Assembly (NCBI GenBank): GCA_946479615.1 | Contig: CAMLGR010000085.1 | Location: forward strand, 1-20,112 | Source of the DNA: an uncultured Bacteroidota bacterium | Lineage (GTDB): Bacteria > Bacteroidota > Bacteroidia > Chitinophagales > Chitinophagaceae | DNA length: 20,112 nucleotides | Reading direction: 5' to 3' | Shown: in pieces, positions 7,191-13,391 of the stretch | Numbering within the stretch: the stretch's first letter is position 1 | Layout of the letters: each line of letters begins with the position of its first letter | The notes under the pieces: model-generated | What the model was told of the DNA's origin: nothing | Databases searched by the model: none | Seen by the model: the letters and a program-made list of their open reading frames with translations, nothing else | Made by a program: the position numbers and the translations under genes

Positions 7191-8461
7191 TGTTTGCCTG
7201 ATATAGTTTGATAATTAATTTGCGCCTGTAATAATTGCAACTGGTGCGTGATCATGGTTTGTCTTGCCTGGTCCTCTGCATTGACTTCCCGTAAATAATC
7301 GTTGGCGGTGATCACCCCGTTCTCCAACTGCGCTTTTGCCGCTTCTTTTATCTGGACCCGCAGGTCGATGATATCATTGTCAGTCGCCACCAGTTGTTGC
7401 AGCTTCTCTACTTCCGATTGCTGCTGTTTCAATTCGGTATTGGTATTGAGTAAAAAAGTTTCTTTTTGAATATCCACTGACCGCTGGTTGATTGCCACCA
7501 GTTCTTTTTCTTTCTTTTTGGTATATAATCCACCGAGCGACCAGTTGAGCCGCACACCACTGATATAATAGAAATCAAATTCATTGCTGAGCAGGTTCAA
7601 ACCCGGACGGCCATAACCTCCCTGTACAAATAAGCTGGCTTTGGGAAGGTTTTTTGTTTTGATAAGATTATTCTGCTGCGCGATCAGGTGGTTTTGTTCT
7701 TCAAACAGCTTTAACTCGGGCCTGGCAATCTCAGCTTGTACGGAAAAGCCGGCAACAGAAGGCTTCTCAAAAACTGTCGTTTCCTGTAAGGGCTTGCCCA
7801 GGAACAGGGACAATGTTTCTATTAATCCTTTCCGTGTTGCCTTTAATTCGATGGCACGTTGATCTGCTTTCAATGATTCAGCTTTCAACACATTCAGGTT
7901 GGAACGAAACGCCACACCATTGTTTACCTGCGCCTCTACGCGTTTGATGCCTGTCTGCAGATCTTCTTTTACAAGTGTCACCTGCTTCAATTGTTCATCG
8001 AGATAAAGAATACTAAGATAGACCTGGTTCACACGCTGTTTGATCTTATATAATTCGACACTTATTTTTTGTTCTTCTACCTGTGCATTCAGTTCCTGCG
8101 TTACTTTTTGCTGCCTGATCATTCCTCCGTCAAAGATCAACTGGTTGACATCCGCCAATAACTTGTATTGATCCTTTGAAGGAGATTCGATATTCAAACC
8201 AGGTAGGGTGACCGGCACTTTGGTCACTTCCGACTGGTATGTAGCCTGCCCGCTTACTGTGAGCTGTGGCAGGTATCCTTTGGAAAGATTATCGATATTG
8301 ATATCCGCCGTTTGCCTGATAAGGGGCGATTGCCTGGTAACAGGATAATTCTTTTCCGAAAGCTCATACGCTGCAGGAAGCGTTAATGTCGACAGATCCT
8401 GTGCAGCGGATATAATCGCCAGGGAAAGCAACAAGACTGTACAATTCAGATATTTAACCAT
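7187..8461 (-). CDS. TolC-family outer-membrane efflux protein
   Basis: The 424-residue product begins with a signal peptide (about residues 1-20, cleaved near ISAAQ) and shows the long amphipathic, Gln/Glu/Leu-rich helices of the outer-membrane efflux (OEP) family in two repeats: one near residues 120-210 (ISVELYKIKQRVNQVYLSI...) and one near 325-415. It would form the trimeric outer-membrane channel for the transporter encoded downstream. E. coli ybhGFSR lacks its own channel gene, so this operon is more self-contained. The start codon lies inside a 16-bp palindrome that matches the operator ahead of tetR. It follows tetR by 25 bases, with no clear promoter of its own. Confidence 0.92.
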   Translation of the reverse strand: MVKYLNCTVLLLSLAIISAAQDLSTLTLPAAYELSEKNYPVTRQSPLIRQTADINIDNLSKGYLPQLTVSGQATYQSEVTKVPVTLPGLNIESPSKDQYKLLADVNQLIFDGGMIRQQKVTQELNAQVEEQKISVELYKIKQRVNQVYLSILYLDEQLKQVTLVKEDLQTGIKRVEAQVNNGVAFRSNLNVLKAESLKADQRAIELKATRKGLIETLSLFLGKPLQETTVFEKPSVAGFSVQAEIARPELKLFEEQNHLIAQQNNLIKTKNLPKASLFVQGGYGRPGLNLLSNEFDFYYISGVRLNWSLGGLYTKKKEKELVAINQRSVDIQKETFLLNTNTELKQQQSEVEKLQQLVATDNDIIDLRVQIKEAAKAQLENGVITANDYLREVNAEDQARQTMITHQLQLLQAQINYQTISGKQ

Positions 8462-8469
8462 ATGGTTAA
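8454..8469. promoter_or_regulatory. candidate TetR operator O1 at the tolC start
   Basis: The perfect palindrome TTAACCATATGGTTAA covers the tolC-like ATG. A near-identical copy lies before tetR at 9108-9123. Size and symmetry fit a TetR-family site. No separate -7 box is visible here, so binding may block elongation or translation, or cooperate with the other site by looping. Confidence 0.75.
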
Positions 8470-8486
8470 TTTAATATGAAAAAATT

Positions 8487-9101
8487 TTACTTCTTTATCG
8501 CATCGATGATGAACCGGGGGATCTCTTTTTTACGTTGTTCCATGATCATCCGGAATTGTATCTCATCCAACCCCAGGTTGATCTGGAAAACCGGTTTCCC
8601 GATAAAAGGAAATATTGTCAGCGAGATCAGGTTCATCAATAGTTGCAAGGGGCTTATATTTTTGATCGTACCCTTTTTTATTTCAGCCTGTATCTGTTCA
8701 AGGAATTTCTGTGGTTCCGGTTTCTTACTACTCCAGAGCTTTTTCATAAAATGAACCGGGTCCTGGTTCATCTCGTTCAATACAAACAAGGGCAGGTAAG
8801 GGTTTTCAGTCATCATAGTAATATATTCTTCACAGAATTTCCCGATCTTATCAAAGAGTGCATTATCCGATCCGAAGATGGCATTCACGCGGGGAAAAAA
8901 CTTAGCCGCCGCTTCCATGAATATTTCCTCAAAAAGCTGTTGCTTGTTCTTAAAATAATAGTGCACCAGGGCTTTATTGATCCCGGCCTCATCTGCTATA
9001 TCCTGCATCCGCGCGCCATACATGCCTTTATGCACAAATACTTTCCGGGCAGCTTCAAGAATATTCTCACGGGCACTATTGTCGTTCTTTGTTTTCTTCA
9101 T
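8487..9101 (-). CDS. TetR/AcrR-family repressor, likely efflux regulator (CecR-like)
   Basis: The 204-residue product has the N-terminal TetR DNA-binding domain: RENILEAARKVFVHKGMYGA leads into the helix-turn-helix DIADEAGINKALVHYYFKNK (about 34-53). The C-terminal all-helical part would bind a ligand and dimerise. It is the first gene of the efflux operon, as the TetR-type CecR regulates ybh genes in E. coli, though orthology is inferred from context. Matching palindromes ahead of it and at the following tolC-like gene suggest that it represses itself and the operon. Confidence 0.93.
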   Translation of the reverse strand: MKKTKNDNSARENILEAARKVFVHKGMYGARMQDIADEAGINKALVHYYFKNKQQLFEEIFMEAAAKFFPRVNAIFGSDNALFDKIGKFCEEYITMMTENPYLPLFVLNEMNQDPVHFMKKLWSSKKPEPQKFLEQIQAEIKKGTIKNISPLQLLMNLISLTIFPFIGKPVFQINLGLDEIQFRMIMEQRKKEIPRFIIDAIKK

Positions 9102-9107
9102 TGAAAT

Positions 9108-9123
9108 TTAACCAAATGGTTAA
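9108..9123. promoter_or_regulatory. candidate TetR operator O2 before tetR
   Basis: TTAACCAAATGGTTAA is a 16-bp palindrome with only the central base pair broken, sharing 15 of 16 bases with the site at 8454. It directly abuts the tetR -7 box and would cover the transcription start, the classical place for autorepression. Confidence 0.85.
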
Positions 9124-9153
9124 CAAAGGTAAAAAAAAAGATATTTCGCCAAA
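9124..9153 (-). promoter_or_regulatory. promoter of tetR and the efflux operon
   Basis: On the minus strand a TTTG (9150-9153) and TACCTTTG (9124-9131, full match to TAnnTTTG) are 18 bases apart, the spacing expected of a Bacteroidota sigma-A promoter. The operator follows immediately and the ATG is 22 bases beyond the -7 box. Confidence 0.85.
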
Positions 9154-9161
9154 TATTTTTT

Positions 9162-9245
9162 CTATGTGTGTCTTCCTGTGTGCCTATGTGGTAAAAACGG
9201 ATTGGCGTAATCTTACCACATAGGAACATAGGAAGACACACATAG
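9162..9245. repeat. word-array inverted repeat A (CCTATGTG type)
   Basis: Arms of 33 bases (9162-9194 and 9213-9245) match at 31 positions. They are built of words like CTATGTG and CCTATGTGG. The 18-base core contains GGCGTAATC(T), shared with the element at 12079. It starts one base after the aldo/keto reductase stop codon and ends 8 bases before the tetR -33 box. No T-run follows on the minus strand, so it is not a standard terminator. Confidence 0.9.
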
Positions 9246-9246
9246 G

Positions 9247-10227
9247 TTATGCTTTGATTTGCTGATTGATAAGTGCGATTTCTTCGCTGGATAATTTTAC
9301 ATCTGCTGCTTTGGCATTCTGAACAGCCTGTTCAGCATTCCTGGCACCAGCCAGGGCAATAGTTATACCTGGCTGATCGATCGTCCAACGCAACACCAAT
9401 TGCGCCAGCGATATTTTTTTGCTCTCAGCAAGCTGCCGAAGTGGTTCAAGCATGCTGTTTACTTTTGCTATACTTTCCGGGGAGTAATAATCCAGTTCCT
9501 GGCGGTGGTCGCCATCGCTGAACACATGACCCGGTTTTATTTTACCGGTCAATAGCCCACGCTGAAGCGGGCTATACGCAATGATCGATTTTTTATTTTC
9601 AATGCAGTAAGGAAGAATATCTTTTTCAATATCACGAAGGATCATGCTGTAAGGCACCTGATCGGAAGCGAGTGTTAGTGTTTTCTCTGCTTCTTTCAGT
9701 AACGACACTGAATAGTTACAAACACCCACTTCCCTTATCTTACCCTGTTCCTTCAACCTGATCATGGCTTCCATGGTTTCGGCTACAGGTGTAGTAGGAT
9801 CATTCCAATGGATCTGGTACAAATCCATATAATCCGTGCCCAATCTTTTTAAAGAATGTTCACATTCCTCCATGATACTCTTCTTCGATGCCAGCTTGTA
9901 CATATCGAATTCCCTTCCATCGTTGAACCTGCTCTTAAAATAAAATTCCCCTTCCTTCAAATCCCAGCGAAGTCCGAATTTGTTTAATACCTGTACTTTA
10001 TCACGCGGAATATCACGGATCGCTTCGGCCACTATCTCTTCACTTAATCCCTGACCGTAAGCAGGCGCCGTATCGATTGTTGTTACGCCCGTCTCATACG
10101 ATTCCCTGATTGCTTTTACAGCTTCTTTCCTGTCACTGCCACCCCATTTCCATCCGCCGATCGCCCAGGCGCCGAATGTAATGACGGAGCAATTGAGATC
10201 TGTTTGACCGAGCTTGCGAAATTCCAT
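9247..10227 (-). CDS. aldo/keto reductase
   Basis: This is a cytosolic NADPH-dependent oxidoreductase of the aldo/keto reductase superfamily, 326 residues, a TIM barrel. The catalytic tetrad is visible: Asp52 and Tyr57 (IDTAPAYGQG), Lys83 (NKFG) and His140 (YQIHW). The GLLTGKI run and the C-terminal cofactor-binding stretch (IALAGARNAEQAVQNA) are also typical. The physiological substrate cannot be told. It lies 67 bases downstream of hmgA on the same strand with no TAnnTTTG box in the gap, so the two may be co-transcribed. Any link to tyrosine breakdown is only contextual. Confidence 0.93.
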   Translation of the reverse strand: MEFRKLGQTDLNCSVITFGAWAIGGWKWGGSDRKEAVKAIRESYETGVTTIDTAPAYGQGLSEEIVAEAIRDIPRDKVQVLNKFGLRWDLKEGEFYFKSRFNDGREFDMYKLASKKSIMEECEHSLKRLGTDYMDLYQIHWNDPTTPVAETMEAMIRLKEQGKIREVGVCNYSVSLLKEAEKTLTLASDQVPYSMILRDIEKDILPYCIENKKSIIAYSPLQRGLLTGKIKPGHVFSDGDHRQELDYYSPESIAKVNSMLEPLRQLAESKKISLAQLVLRWTIDQPGITIALAGARNAEQAVQNAKAADVKLSSEEIALINQQIKA

Positions 10228-10294
10228 TTTCCTGTTACGTATTTAGTATGAGTATATAGATTAATACTATTCTTCATTATACCGCCGGACCGTT

Positions 10295-11452
10295 TTACTC
10301 AGCCCAGCTCATTACATAATCACCATTTTCAATATTCAATGCTTCTTTCGTAAGCATGAGCGGATGAAAGGTGTCGACCATCACGGCCAGTTCTTTTGTC
10401 TCTTTGGCACCGATGCTTTTTTCTACAGCCCCCGGATGAGGGCCATGCGGAATACCGGCAGGGTGCAGCGTGATCATTCCTCTCGTCACATTCTTACGGC
10501 TCATAAAATCACCATCGACATAATACAATACTTCATCGCTGTCGATATTGCTATGATTGTAAGGAGCCGGAATAGCCTGCGGATGATAGTCGAACAAACG
10601 CGGACAGAAAGAACAAACTACAAAATTATGCGCCTCAAACGTTTGGTGCACAGGTGGCGGCTGGTGCACACGACCCGTAATAGGTTCGAAATCATGAATA
10701 CTGAAGGCAAACGGATAACAGTATCCATCCCAACCGATCACATCAAAAGGATGGGTGCCATAATGCAGGCCATACAACATTCCCTTTTTCTTTGCCTTGA
10801 TCAGGAAATCCCCTTTCTCATCGAACGAAGGAAGATTCTGCGGCCCCCTGATATCCCTCTCGCAATAAGGCGAATGCTCCAGCAACTGCCCATATTTACT
10901 TTGATAGCGTTTCGGATAACGGATAGGACTGAATGATTCCACGATAAAAAGCCGGTTGTTCTCATTATTGAATTCAATTTGATAGATCGTACCTCGTGGT
11001 ATAACAAGATAATCGCCATAATCAAAAGGAAGCTCTCCATACATTGTCCTTAACACACCCTTTCCTTCGTGTACAAAGATCATTTCATCTGCATCGGTAT
11101 TTTTATAGAAATAATCTTTCATTCCCTGTTGCGGTGCAGCCAGTACAATATGGCAATCGTTATTCACCAATACCGCTTTACGACTTTGCAGGAAATCTCT
11201 TTCTGGTTTTATTTTAAATCCTTCAAAACTCCGGTGCCTGAGCATTTTCTCTTCGGCGATCTCAGGCGCTACACTTTGCTGCGGCTCCGTCTTAACGATC
11301 TGGGTGGGCGGGTGATAATGATACAGCAAAGAACTGTCGTTGGAAAAACCTTCGGTAGAAAATAATTGTTCTGAGTACAAACCGCCATCGGGCTTGCGGA
11401 ACTGCGTATGACGCTTATGCGGAATTTGTCCGAGCTTTTGATAGTGAGGCAT
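10295..11452 (-). CDS. hmgA: homogentisate 1,2-dioxygenase
   Basis: This non-haem Fe(II) enzyme opens the ring of homogentisate to maleylacetoacetate in phenylalanine and tyrosine catabolism. The 385-residue protein is a cupin with the recognisable C-terminal iron site: His300 and Glu307 (NHSNIDSDEVLYYVDGDF) and His336 (IPHGPHPG), matching the His-Glu-His ligands of the family. The N-terminal part (MPHYQKLGQIPHKRHTQFRK) and HEGKGVLRTMYGELPFDYGD are also typical. It is shorter than the human enzyme (445), as in many bacterial forms. Other genes of the pathway are not in this window. A 29-codon aromatic-rich ORF and a terminator-like hairpin lie in its leader and may control it. Confidence 0.95.
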   Translation of the reverse strand: MPHYQKLGQIPHKRHTQFRKPDGGLYSEQLFSTEGFSNDSSLLYHYHPPTQIVKTEPQQSVAPEIAEEKMLRHRSFEGFKIKPERDFLQSRKAVLVNNDCHIVLAAPQQGMKDYFYKNTDADEMIFVHEGKGVLRTMYGELPFDYGDYLVIPRGTIYQIEFNNENNRLFIVESFSPIRYPKRYQSKYGQLLEHSPYCERDIRGPQNLPSFDEKGDFLIKAKKKGMLYGLHYGTHPFDVIGWDGYCYPFAFSIHDFEPITGRVHQPPPVHQTFEAHNFVVCSFCPRLFDYHPQAIPAPYNHSNIDSDEVLYYVDGDFMSRKNVTRGMITLHPAGIPHGPHPGAVEKSIGAKETKELAVMVDTFHPLMLTKEALNIENGDYVMSWAE

Positions 11453-11473
11453 AATAATATGATTATGGATGAT

Positions 11474-11512
11474 AAAAAATGAATGATCACTGGTAACTTA
11501 TCGATCACTCAT
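11474..11512 (-). terminator. terminator-like hairpin in the hmgA leader
   Basis: On the minus strand ATGAGTGATC (11503-11512) can pair with GATCATTCAT (11479-11488), ten pairs including one G-U, around a 14-base loop. A run of six T begins at the last stem base. The first stem base is the last base of the small ORF's TGA stop. The stem is AT-rich, so strength is uncertain. An alternative pairing of GATCA (end of the small ORF) with TGATC in the left arm would exclude it. Confidence 0.5.
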
Positions 11513-11601
11513 CATTGATCCAGTTCAAGGGAGACCATCAGGAAATAATACTTCCAGCGGCGCTTATCGATCCAGTAAGTAAAGTTTCTTTTGAAAAGCA
11601 T
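11512..11601 (-). CDS. candidate aromatic-rich leader peptide ahead of hmgA
   Basis: A 29-codon ORF runs ATG to TGA in the leader of hmgA, ending 59 bases before the hmgA start. Eight of its 29 residues are aromatic: Phe3, Phe7, Tyr9, Trp10, Trp16, Tyr18, Tyr19 and Phe20; the middle is also basic (KRRWK). It matches no protein family I know. Its placement ahead of an enzyme of tyrosine and phenylalanine breakdown, and its stop codon touching a terminator-like hairpin, suggest an attenuation or stalling peptide. A weak -7 box lies 14 bases upstream. Alternatives are a gene-end remnant or chance; the ORF also stays open upstream to 11724, antisense to the Nudix gene. Confidence 0.4.
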   Translation of the reverse strand: MLFKRNFTYWIDKRRWKYYFLMVSLELDQ

Positions 11602-11615
11602 ATCGTTGTTCTGTA

Positions 11616-11623
11616 TAAAGGTA
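11616..11623 (-). promoter_or_regulatory. possible -7 box for the hmgA leader
   Basis: On the minus strand TACCTTTA matches TAnnTTTG except for the last base and lies 14 bases before the small ORF's ATG. No TTTG is seen at the expected upstream distance. Confidence 0.4.
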
Positions 11624-11647
11624 GGAAATAGTATTTTTAATGCTATC

Positions 11648-12061
11648 ATGATTACTACCAATCTACCGACAGCCGGTTTGCTGGTCATTAAAGACAGGAA
11701 ACTCTTACTGGCTTTCAGCCGCAATAAACAGTGTTTTTATTTGCCGGGCGGAAAGATCGATCCGGGTGAATCCCCTTCTGTGGCTTTATGCCGTGAGATC
11801 GCGGAAGAATTGAATATTACAATTACCACGGATGAACTGGTCTTCTACACGCATATTTCAGCACCTGCATTCGGAGAAGCGAATGGTATCATCATGGAAC
11901 AGGATTGCTTCTTTATCAACCGGGCCATCGAACCAAAGGCTGCCGCCGAGATCAGCGAACTGAAATATTTCACCTTATCTGAATATCTGCAGGAAATCCA
12001 CCAGGCCCCGGGAGCCATTATGATCCTGGAAAAATTAGCAGCCGCTAATTATATCGACTAA
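11648..12061 (+). CDS. Nudix hydrolase
   Basis: Nudix enzymes hydrolyse nucleoside diphosphates linked to another moiety, using Mg2+ bound by the Nudix helix. From the ATG at 11648 the product has 137 residues. The Nudix box runs from Gly35 to Ile57 (GKIDPGES, then CREIAEELNI), with the catalytic REIAEE intact; the usual Gly near its end is Asn56. A reading starting at 11591 is possible, but MITTNLPTAGLLVIKDRK is the normal Nudix opening. Substrate is not predictable. It is transcribed divergently from hmgA and followed 17 bases after its stop by inverted repeat B. Confidence 0.9.
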   Translation: MITTNLPTAGLLVIKDRKLLLAFSRNKQCFYLPGGKIDPGESPSVALCREIAEELNITITTDELVFYTHISAPAFGEANGIIMEQDCFFINRAIEPKAAAEISELKYFTLSEYLQEIHQAPGAIMILEKLAAANYID

Positions 12062-12078
12062 CCAGGCATTTATAGAAT

Positions 12079-12176
12079 CTATGTGAAACCTATATGTCCT
12101 ATGTGCCTATGTGGTAAAAAAGCTGACTGGCGTAATCTCACCACATAGGCACATAGGACATATAGGTTTCACATAG
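12079..12176. repeat. word-array inverted repeat B (CCTATGTG type)
   Basis: Two perfectly complementary 37-base arms (12079-12115 and 12140-12176) flank a 24-base core. The arms consist of repeated CCTATGTG/CCTATATG words. The core shares GTAAAAA and TGGCGTAATCT with the element at 9162, about 2.9 kb away, and both have inner arm ends CCTATGTGGT. It lies between the Nudix stop and the next gene. No T-run follows. Confidence 0.92.
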
Positions 12177-12238
12177 GGCTTTATTATCCGCCTTTACAAT
12201 TTTTTTATTGCAGGATTTTTTTCCATCTTCGGTATCTC

Positions 12239-12784
12239 TTGACACGGATTGGTCTCATATCTGACACGCATGGTTTTCTTGACGAACAGGTCTTCGGTTA
12301 TTTCGAAGCCTGTGATGAAGTATGGCATGCCGGTGATTTCGGTAAAATAGAATTAGTACAACGATTGGAAACATGGACCAAAGAAACCAAAAAGAAATTC
12401 CGGGGCGTATATGGTAATATCGATGGACCTGAGGTCCGCGCCACCAATCCTGAGCAACTGGTTTTTATGTGCGAAGAAGTAAAAGTGCTGGTCCGCCATA
12501 TTGGTGGTTACCCGCCACGCTATAATCCCGAAACAAAAAAACAACTCTCTGCCAACCAGCCACAGCTTTTTATCAGCGGCCATTCGCATATTCTCAAAGT
12601 CATTTATGATGAAAAATTAAAATGCCTGCACATGAATCCCGGGGCAGCCGGTAAAGAAGGCTGGCAGGATATGCGCACCATTATGCGCTTTACCATTGAT
12701 GGCAATGATATTAAAGATTGTGAAGTGATCAAGTTAGGAAAAGGAAGACAATCGGGCAGCCCGCATTCGGCTGTCACCATTTAA
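12239..12784 (+). CDS. YfcE/MJ0936-type metallophosphoesterase (TTG start)
   Basis: This is a small calcineurin-like phosphodiesterase, 181 residues. The metal-binding motifs are in order: Asp9 and His11 (ISDTHG), Asp33 (HAGDFG), Asn60 (YGNID), His88, and His115/His117 (SGHSH), followed by the family signature MNPGAAG. The start is a TTG at 12239-12241: it gives the normal MTRIGLISDTHG opening, while the next in-frame ATG would delete the metal ligands at residues 9 and 11. The biological substrate is unknown; relatives act on model phosphodiesters. It follows inverted repeat B. Confidence 0.9.
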   Translation: MTRIGLISDTHGFLDEQVFGYFEACDEVWHAGDFGKIELVQRLETWTKETKKKFRGVYGNIDGPEVRATNPEQLVFMCEEVKVLVRHIGGYPPRYNPETKKQLSANQPQLFISGHSHILKVIYDEKLKCLHMNPGAAGKEGWQDMRTIMRFTIDGNDIKDCEVIKLGKGRQSGSPHSAVTI

Positions 12785-12787
12785 TCA

Positions 12788-12804
12788 TACCGACCATTCC
12801 GGTA
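12788..12804. terminator. weak bidirectional hairpin between convergent genes
   Basis: TACCG and CGGTA surround a 7-base loop between the convergent stops at 12784 and 12810. It is only five pairs long and has no T-run, so any terminator role is tentative. Confidence 0.3.
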
Positions 12805-12809
12805 AACTA

Positions 12810-13235
12810 TTAAGGCGCCCATGGTCTGCCAACGATTTCCCTGAATGGCCAGGGAATAGCGGCCAGTATAAGTAGTAAAGCGATCAGTAATAACCAGCTC
12901 ACTGCTTTATAATTAAGGGCTTTGGCTTTACGACGAGCTACGGTGATGAGCACTACGGCAATGATCATCATCAGCGGATGCTCCACCCAATAGAAACGAA
13001 AGAATTTATCTTTCATTAAAGAAACGCCCTCGGGCAATCCTTTCATAATTCCATACCGGCCGGCAATGACCTGGTAAAGACCGATAATTAAAGTAGTATG
13101 TGCAGCAATCAACAGCCAGAGGCTGGTAGAACGGACACCTGGCTTTTTGGCAAGTGCCTGGAACAGGCAGATCAATAAAAATAATAAGATGATCCAGCGG
13201 AGAAAACTATGCAGGTGCAGTAAGCCTGTTTCCAT
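12810..13235 (-). CDS. four-helix membrane protein with conserved-looking histidines
   Basis: The 141-residue product has four predicted membrane helices (about 12-30, 37-58, 87-103 and 112-129). Histidines lie at or near helix ends (His7 and His9 before helix 1, His46 in helix 2, His86 at helix 3), with a FYWVEHPLMM motif. Similar small Bacteroidota proteins are sometimes labelled cytochrome b-like, but haem binding is not shown by the sequence. There is no signal peptide apart from the first helix. It has its own promoter box 19 bases before the start and lies just downstream of inverted repeat C, which separates it from the PD40 gene. Function unknown. Confidence 0.8.
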   Translation of the reverse strand: METGLLHLHSFLRWIILLFLLICLFQALAKKPGVRSTSLWLLIAAHTTLIIGLYQVIAGRYGIMKGLPEGVSLMKDKFFRFYWVEHPLMMIIAVVLITVARRKAKALNYKAVSWLLLIALLLILAAIPWPFREIVGRPWAP

Positions 13236-13254
13236 AAGCCATTTTTTAGTAAGG

Positions 13255-13262
13255 CAAAACTA
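13255..13262 (-). promoter_or_regulatory. -7 box for the four-helix membrane protein gene
   Basis: On the minus strand TAGTTTTG fits TAnnTTTG exactly and ends 19 bases before the ATG. A -33 element is not clear; repeat C begins about 10 bases upstream. Confidence 0.65.
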
Positions 13263-13272
13263 CAACAAATGT

Positions 13273-13391
13273 GTGAATGGTGAATGGTCAATAGTCAATA
13301 GTGAAATATAGAGAATGTCCAATAGTGAATAGAAGGAAAGTTATACAGGGTTGCTGCATTCACCATTGACCATTGACTATTGACCATTCAC
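13273..13391. repeat. word-array inverted repeat C (7-base GGTCAAT type)
   Basis: Arms at 13273-13305 and 13359-13391 match at 29 of 33 positions. Each arm is a 7-base periodic array of degenerate GTCAAT(A/G) or GTGAAT(A/G) words; mismatches fall only at the variable word positions. The 53-base core contains one further CAATAGTGAAT. The right arm's last base is the first base (plus-strand order) of the PD40 gene's stop codon at 13391-13393. Confidence 0.88.

Noticed and set aside
9162..9245. CRISPR-like short repeats
   Set aside because: The repeats are a single mirrored pair with degenerate words, not direct repeats separated by unique spacers, and no cas genes are near.
11602..11724. Extension of the hmgA leader ORF to a 70-codon gene
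   Set aside because: The extra part is antisense to the first codons of the Nudix gene and starts upstream of the likely promoter; it resembles no protein.
12210..12241. Promoter TATCTCTTG directly over the phosphodiesterase start
   Set aside because: It deviates from TAnnTTTG by an inserted base and overlaps the TTG start codon, so support is too thin to list.
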